NCBI GenBank assembly: GCA_002299125.1
Contig: DBNU01000197.1
Location: 1-25,868 of the forward strand
DNA length: 25,868 nt
Direction of reading: 5' to 3'
From: Proteobacteria bacterium UBA664
Lineage (GTDB): Bacteria; Pseudomonadota; Gammaproteobacteria; UBA7966
In this document: one piece after another, positions 23,453 through 25,868 of the stretch
Position numbering within the stretch: position 1 is the first letter of the stretch
How the letters are laid out: each line of letters opens with the position of its first letter
The notes under the pieces: generated by a model
Database searches by the model: none
The model's input: the letters and a program-made list of their open reading frames with translations, nothing else
Told to the model about the DNA's origin: nothing
Translations under genes and position numbers: made by a program

Positions 23453-24451
23453 TCAGTCCCGTGAGGCCATTCCGGCCTCTGCCGCTGTCCCAGACCCAGA
23501 CCCAGACCCAGACCCAGACCCACGGATACTGGCCGCGAGTCCGCTCTGCCAGTCCGGGTAGCGCGGGCGCCATCCGGTGCGACGGCAGGTCGGGCCGTTG
23601 TCGCAGCGACGGGAGGCGGCGCTGGCGGCGCGCGGGCCATCGGCGCGGGTCAGGCCGTCGAAGCGGGGTGGGGGCAGGCCGAGGGCGGCTGCGAGCCCCG
23701 CGTACCAGTCCCGGCGCTGCACCGGTGCATCGTCGCTCCCGAGTTCGATGCGCGCCGCACCCTCGGCCGCAGCCACCGCCACGAGCAGGGTGGCCGCATC
23801 CGCGACGTGAATGAGATTCAGCCAGCGCTCCGGATCGCCGAACAAAGGGCGGCCGCTTCTCAGATCGCCGGCCCCGATGAGCCGCCCGGGCCCGTAGAGC
23901 CCGGCCAGCCGCACGACTCGCACCGCCGGATGAGTCAACCAGGCCTGCTCGGCGGCCAGCAGACGCTGCCCGCGTTCATCATCTGCCCTGGCCGGCATAT
24001 CGGCGCTCACCCAGGCACCGGCCCGGTCACCGTAAACCGCAGTCGAGGAGGCGAGCAGGATCCTCCTGGCGGTCGCGATCGCGGGGATCCCGAGCAAGCG
24101 GGTCGGACCTTCCAGCAGCACCCGTTCGGGTTCCGGCCCCGGCGGCACGAGCACATGGACCGCGTCAAAGGCATCGCCATCGAGCGCCGCTCTGAAGGCA
24201 GCGAGCGAGGCTGGGGCACACAGGTCCAACGCCAGACACCGCACGGCGCCCGATTTCTCACTGCCGCAGACCCACTCCCCGTGGTCTGAAGCCAACCGAC
24301 CGCTGCGTGTCGTGGCCGTGACCACCCATCCACTCGCTTGGTAGCGTGCCAACAGTTCGCGTCCGACATAGCCACAGCCTATGATGAGGACCTGCGGAAC
24401 ATCGTCGGGAACAGACAGGAACTTGCTGTTTTCTTTCGCTGCACTGCACAT
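23453..24451 (-). CDS. NAD(P)-dependent epimerase-like SDR protein (YeeZ-type)
   Basis: A 332-aa extended/atypical short-chain dehydrogenase. The Rossmann start is VLIIGCGYVGRELLARY (GCGYVG at 25-30), followed by ALDLCAPASL, ILLASSTAVYGDRAGAWV, VVRLAGLYGPGRLI and WLNLIHVADAATLLVAVA. The usual catalytic Lys after Tyr is not in the YxxxK arrangement, as in the YeeZ-like group whose substrate is unknown. The C-terminal end of the conserved fold is RRTGWRPRYPDWQSGLAASI. Beyond it, a tail contains five Ser-Gly pairs at 312-321 encoded by a hexanucleotide tandem repeat, absent from typical members. The ATG at 24451 has AAGG eight bases upstream. The gene converges on the propeller gene (31 bp apart) and diverges from the RRM gene. 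Confidence 0.9.
   Translation of the reverse strand: MCSAAKENSKFLSVPDDVPQVLIIGCGYVGRELLARYQASGWVVTATTRSGRLASDHGEWVCGSEKSGAVRCLALDLCAPASLAAFRAALDGDAFDAVHVLVPPGPEPERVLLEGPTRLLGIPAIATARRILLASSTAVYGDRAGAWVSADMPARADDERGQRLLAAEQAWLTHPAVRVVRLAGLYGPGRLIGAGDLRSGRPLFGDPERWLNLIHVADAATLLVAVAAAEGAARIELGSDDAPVQRRDWYAGLAAALGLPPPRFDGLTRADGPRAASAASRRCDNGPTCRRTGWRPRYPDWQSGLAASIRGSGSGSGSGSGTAAEAGMASRD
23489..23518. repeat. Hexanucleotide tandem repeat, five units of CCCAGA
   Basis: Five perfect CCCAGA units occupy 23489-23518, followed by a partial CCCA. On the coding (minus) strand this is TCTGGG, read as Ser-Gly. Because the unit is six bases, changes in copy number alter tail length without shifting the frame. 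Confidence 0.92.
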
Positions 24452-24564
24452 TGCCGGGACCTTTTCCCTGTGCTTGAATCGTTACGTAGTTGTAACAAAC
24501 ATCGGTCGTGTCGAGGTGTGGTTCGCGCCCCTACCGGCGCAGACCGCAGACAAACGGAGTTGGT

Positions 24565-24588
24565 CCGGGCCGGCCCGCAGCGGCCCGG
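24565..24588 (+). other. Hairpin in the leader region of the RRM gene
   Basis: CCGGGCCG (24565-24572) and CGGCCCGG (24581-24588) form a perfect eight-bp stem with an eight-base loop, about 120 bases upstream of the RRM start codon. A ten-bp palindrome TGTGGCCACA follows at 24603-24612. If transcription starts near the AT-rich patch at about 24474-24500, both lie in a long 5' leader. No T-tract follows, so regulation rather than plain termination is possible. Confidence 0.35.
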
Positions 24589-24711
24589 GTCTCGTACGGG
24601 CGTGTGGCCACAACCCATTGTTTGGCAAGCTTTCCACCCACAGGGAGGCCCGCCTCGGCAGTTAGGGTTACGAAGCACGCCGCGCCCATCTCACAGGGAG
24701 ATCATGCGTCA

Positions 24712-25098
24712 ATGAATATCTACGTGGGCAATCTTCCGTATTCGCTCCAAAGCGACGAACTCAAGGCAGTCTTCGAGCCATTCGGGCGGGTCAATTCCGC
24801 CGAGATTATCTTTGATCGCCGGACTCAGCGATCCCGCGGCTACGGCTTCGTACAGATGGAGGACGACGCCTCTGCACAACGCGCCATCGCCGAGCTCGAT
24901 GGCGTCCAGTACAAGGGCCGCAACCTCCGTGTCGATGCGTCCAACAACCAACCAGACGGCAGTGTCGTCATCGAGCATCGCCGCGAGCCTCGGCATCACG
25001 CCCCCCGCCGCGGGTACGAGGTTGCCACGGCGGGTGGCGGGCGCATGGGGGGCCAGGGGGGCGGTCTTTTCGGCTTCCTGCGCCGGCTGTTCGGCTGA
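24712..25098 (+). CDS. Small RRM (RNA-recognition motif) RNA-binding protein
   Basis: A 128-aa protein with one RRM in residues 1-75. RNP2 is IYVGNL at 3-8 and RNP1 is RGYGFVQM, with the aromatic residues that stack on RNA. The rest of the fold is recognisable (SDELKAVFEPFGRVNSAEII, SAQRAIAELDGVQYKGRNLRV). A basic linker (IEHRREPRHHAPRRGYE) leads to a glycine-rich stretch and a short amphipathic end, LFGFLRRLFG. Bacterial proteins of this kind are often cold-inducible and act on mRNA structure or stability. The ATG at 24712 begins at the conserved N-terminus; CAGGGAG lies about eleven bases upstream. An ATG at 24704 opens a three-codon frame whose stop overlaps this start (ATGA). The upstream extension of the frame shows no RRM-related sequence. 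Confidence 0.95.
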   Translation: MNIYVGNLPYSLQSDELKAVFEPFGRVNSAEIIFDRRTQRSRGYGFVQMEDDASAQRAIAELDGVQYKGRNLRVDASNNQPDGSVVIEHRREPRHHAPRRGYEVATAGGGRMGGQGGGLFGFLRRLFG

Positions 25099-25130
25099 GG
25101 GCCCGGGGCCAGTCTGCACCAGGCCGTAAT

Positions 25131-25265
25131 CGTCATCCCCGCCGCCCCACGTCATCCCCGCGCAGGCGGGGATCAGTGTCGTCGCGCCGTCACTGGGGAA
25201 GGACTGGATCCCCGGCCGCAGCCTGCCCCCGAGTGCTCTTGTCGGCGGCGGGGATGATGTGGGGC
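25131..25265. repeat. REP-like intergenic inverted-repeat cluster
   Basis: The gap between the convergent RRM and DUF2333 genes carries several copies of a motif with the CGTCATCCCCGC..GCGGGGATC-CAG form. A partial copy starts at 25131. A full copy at 25150-25176 contains a perfect hairpin (ATCCCCGC 25154-25161, GCAG loop, GCGGGGAT 25166-25173). A second, more divergent copy in opposite orientation spans about 25204-25258 (CTGGATCCCCG to GCGGGGATGATG). At larger scale, 25144-25161 pairs with 25248-25265 (17 of 18). This resembles palindromic intergenic repeats scattered in many proteobacterial genomes and may also act as a bidirectional terminator. Confidence 0.65.
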
Positions 25266-25296
25266 GGGGCGGACCCGATGTGATGCCCGCGCCGCG

Positions 25297-25868
25297 TCAG
25301 CCGCGCTCGAGCTGCTTGCGCAGAACCAGAAGCGAGCTGTTCGCGCGCGCGATGTGCGCCGCCATGACGAGCGAATGATTGGCGAAGATCCCGAAGCCGC
25401 TGCCATTCAGGATCATGGGGCTGCCCATCGGGCTTTGCGTACCTTCGAGCTCCCGGATGAGCTGGGCGAGCGTTGCATTTGCATTACGCTGCTCCAGCAC
25501 CGGCGCGAAATCCACGGCCACGGCCCGCAATAGATGCAGCAGCGCCCAACTGCTGCCGCGCGCGACGTAGAAGTAGTCGTCGATGCGCACCCAGGGTGTG
25601 CGCATCTGTACCTGTCGTTCGGTCGGGGTGGCCTGCTCCGCCGCGACATCCCCGGCCAGCGTGGTGTCCACGACTTGCTCGCCCACGGCCGCACTGAGTT
25701 GTTGCGTGAGGGAGCCCAATCGGGTGGCTACCCGGCCAAGCCATTGGTTGAGGTTGTCGGCACGGGTGAAAAACTGCGCGTCGGTCGCGTCCGCATCGCC
25801 CAGCCGATCGAGATACTGCTTCAGATGATCGATGCCGGTGCGGTATTCGTCCTCTGCCGCCGGAAAGA
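25297..25868 (-). CDS. DUF2333 family protein, C-terminal part (cut by window edge)
   Basis: The frame is open from the right edge to a stop at 25297, about 190 codons, so the N-terminus lies outside the window. The visible part matches the DUF2333 family: DEYRTGIDHLKQYLDRL at its start, VQMRTPWVRIDDYFYVARGS, SWALLHLLRAVAVDFAPVL, LIRELEGTQSPM, MILNGSGFGIFANHSLVMAAH, and IARANSSLLVLRKQLERG at the end. Members are proteobacterial proteins of unknown function, usually with an N-terminal membrane anchor and a large soluble domain. A TTG at 25719 could begin a shorter frame, but the family similarity continues upstream of it, so it is not the real start. The gene converges on the RRM gene across the repeat cluster. 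Confidence 0.92.
   Translation of the reverse strand, partial: FPAAEDEYRTGIDHLKQYLDRLGDADATDAQFFTRADNLNQWLGRVATRLGSLTQQLSAAVGEQVVDTTLAGDVAAEQATPTERQVQMRTPWVRIDDYFYVARGSSWALLHLLRAVAVDFAPVLEQRNANATLAQLIRELEGTQSPMGSPMILNGSGFGIFANHSLVMAAHIARANSSLLVLRKQLERG

Noticed and set aside
23489..23524. Short CCCAGA array as a possible CRISPR
   Set aside because: Units are six bases with no spacers; it is a simple tandem repeat inside a coding sequence.

Overview
The window is GC-rich, densely coded DNA from a gammaproteobacterial-type chromosome. Close relatives of E. coli Prc, AvtA, PpnN, Lhr and RNase D sit beside families common in Pseudomonas/Chromatiales-like bacteria (DUF484-like GGDEF, DUF2333, a small RRM protein), and one operator fits the gammaproteobacterial LexA pattern CTG-N10-CAG. 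A placement near Chromatiales/Ectothiorhodospiraceae is a guess. No tRNA, rRNA, CRISPR array, insertion sequence or phage gene was seen. Genes at both edges are cut by the window: rnd on the left and a DUF2333 gene on the right.

Layout. 1-2.9 kb: rnd (-) diverges from the periplasmic protease prc (+). 3-5.3 kb: the aminotransferase avtA (-) is translationally coupled to an unknown 166-aa gene, next to a small membrane protein (+). 5.3-10 kb: nucleotide and c-di-GMP block, with ppnN and an EAL-CBS-GGDEF protein (-) diverging from a DUF484-like GGDEF protein (+). A cysteine-rich open frame lies in the gap between them. 10.1-12.1 kb: a membrane-anchored J-domain protein (+) converges on glycerate kinase (-) across a perfect palindrome. 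12.2-16.5 kb: the giant DNA-repair helicase lhr (-) with a LexA-like box at its 5' end. 16.7-18.4 kb: a VanZ-family membrane protein with an extra C-terminal domain, overlapping an IalB-family secreted protein. 18.5-21.7 kb: DUF192 protein and photolyase (-), divergent from a MerR-type regulator. 21.9-23.4 kb: a secreted MxaD-like SRPBCC protein overlapping a secreted YVTN-type beta-propeller. 23.4-25.1 kb: an NAD-dependent epimerase-like protein with an in-frame hexanucleotide repeat, divergent from an RRM protein with a structured leader. 25.1-25.3 kb: REP-like inverted repeats, then the DUF2333 gene.

Themes. Two DNA-damage functions (lhr with an SOS-type operator; photolyase beside a MerR-type regulator), a c-di-GMP/nucleotide signalling block, and several stop/start-overlapping pairs of envelope or periplasmic proteins. 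I did not find an unmistakable new system. The leads most worth checking are the LexA-like box on lhr, the cysteine-rich frame at 8661-8927, the SRPBCC/propeller pair, the VanZ-fusion/IalB pair, and the MerR regulator whose B12-like domain has lost its cobalamin motif.
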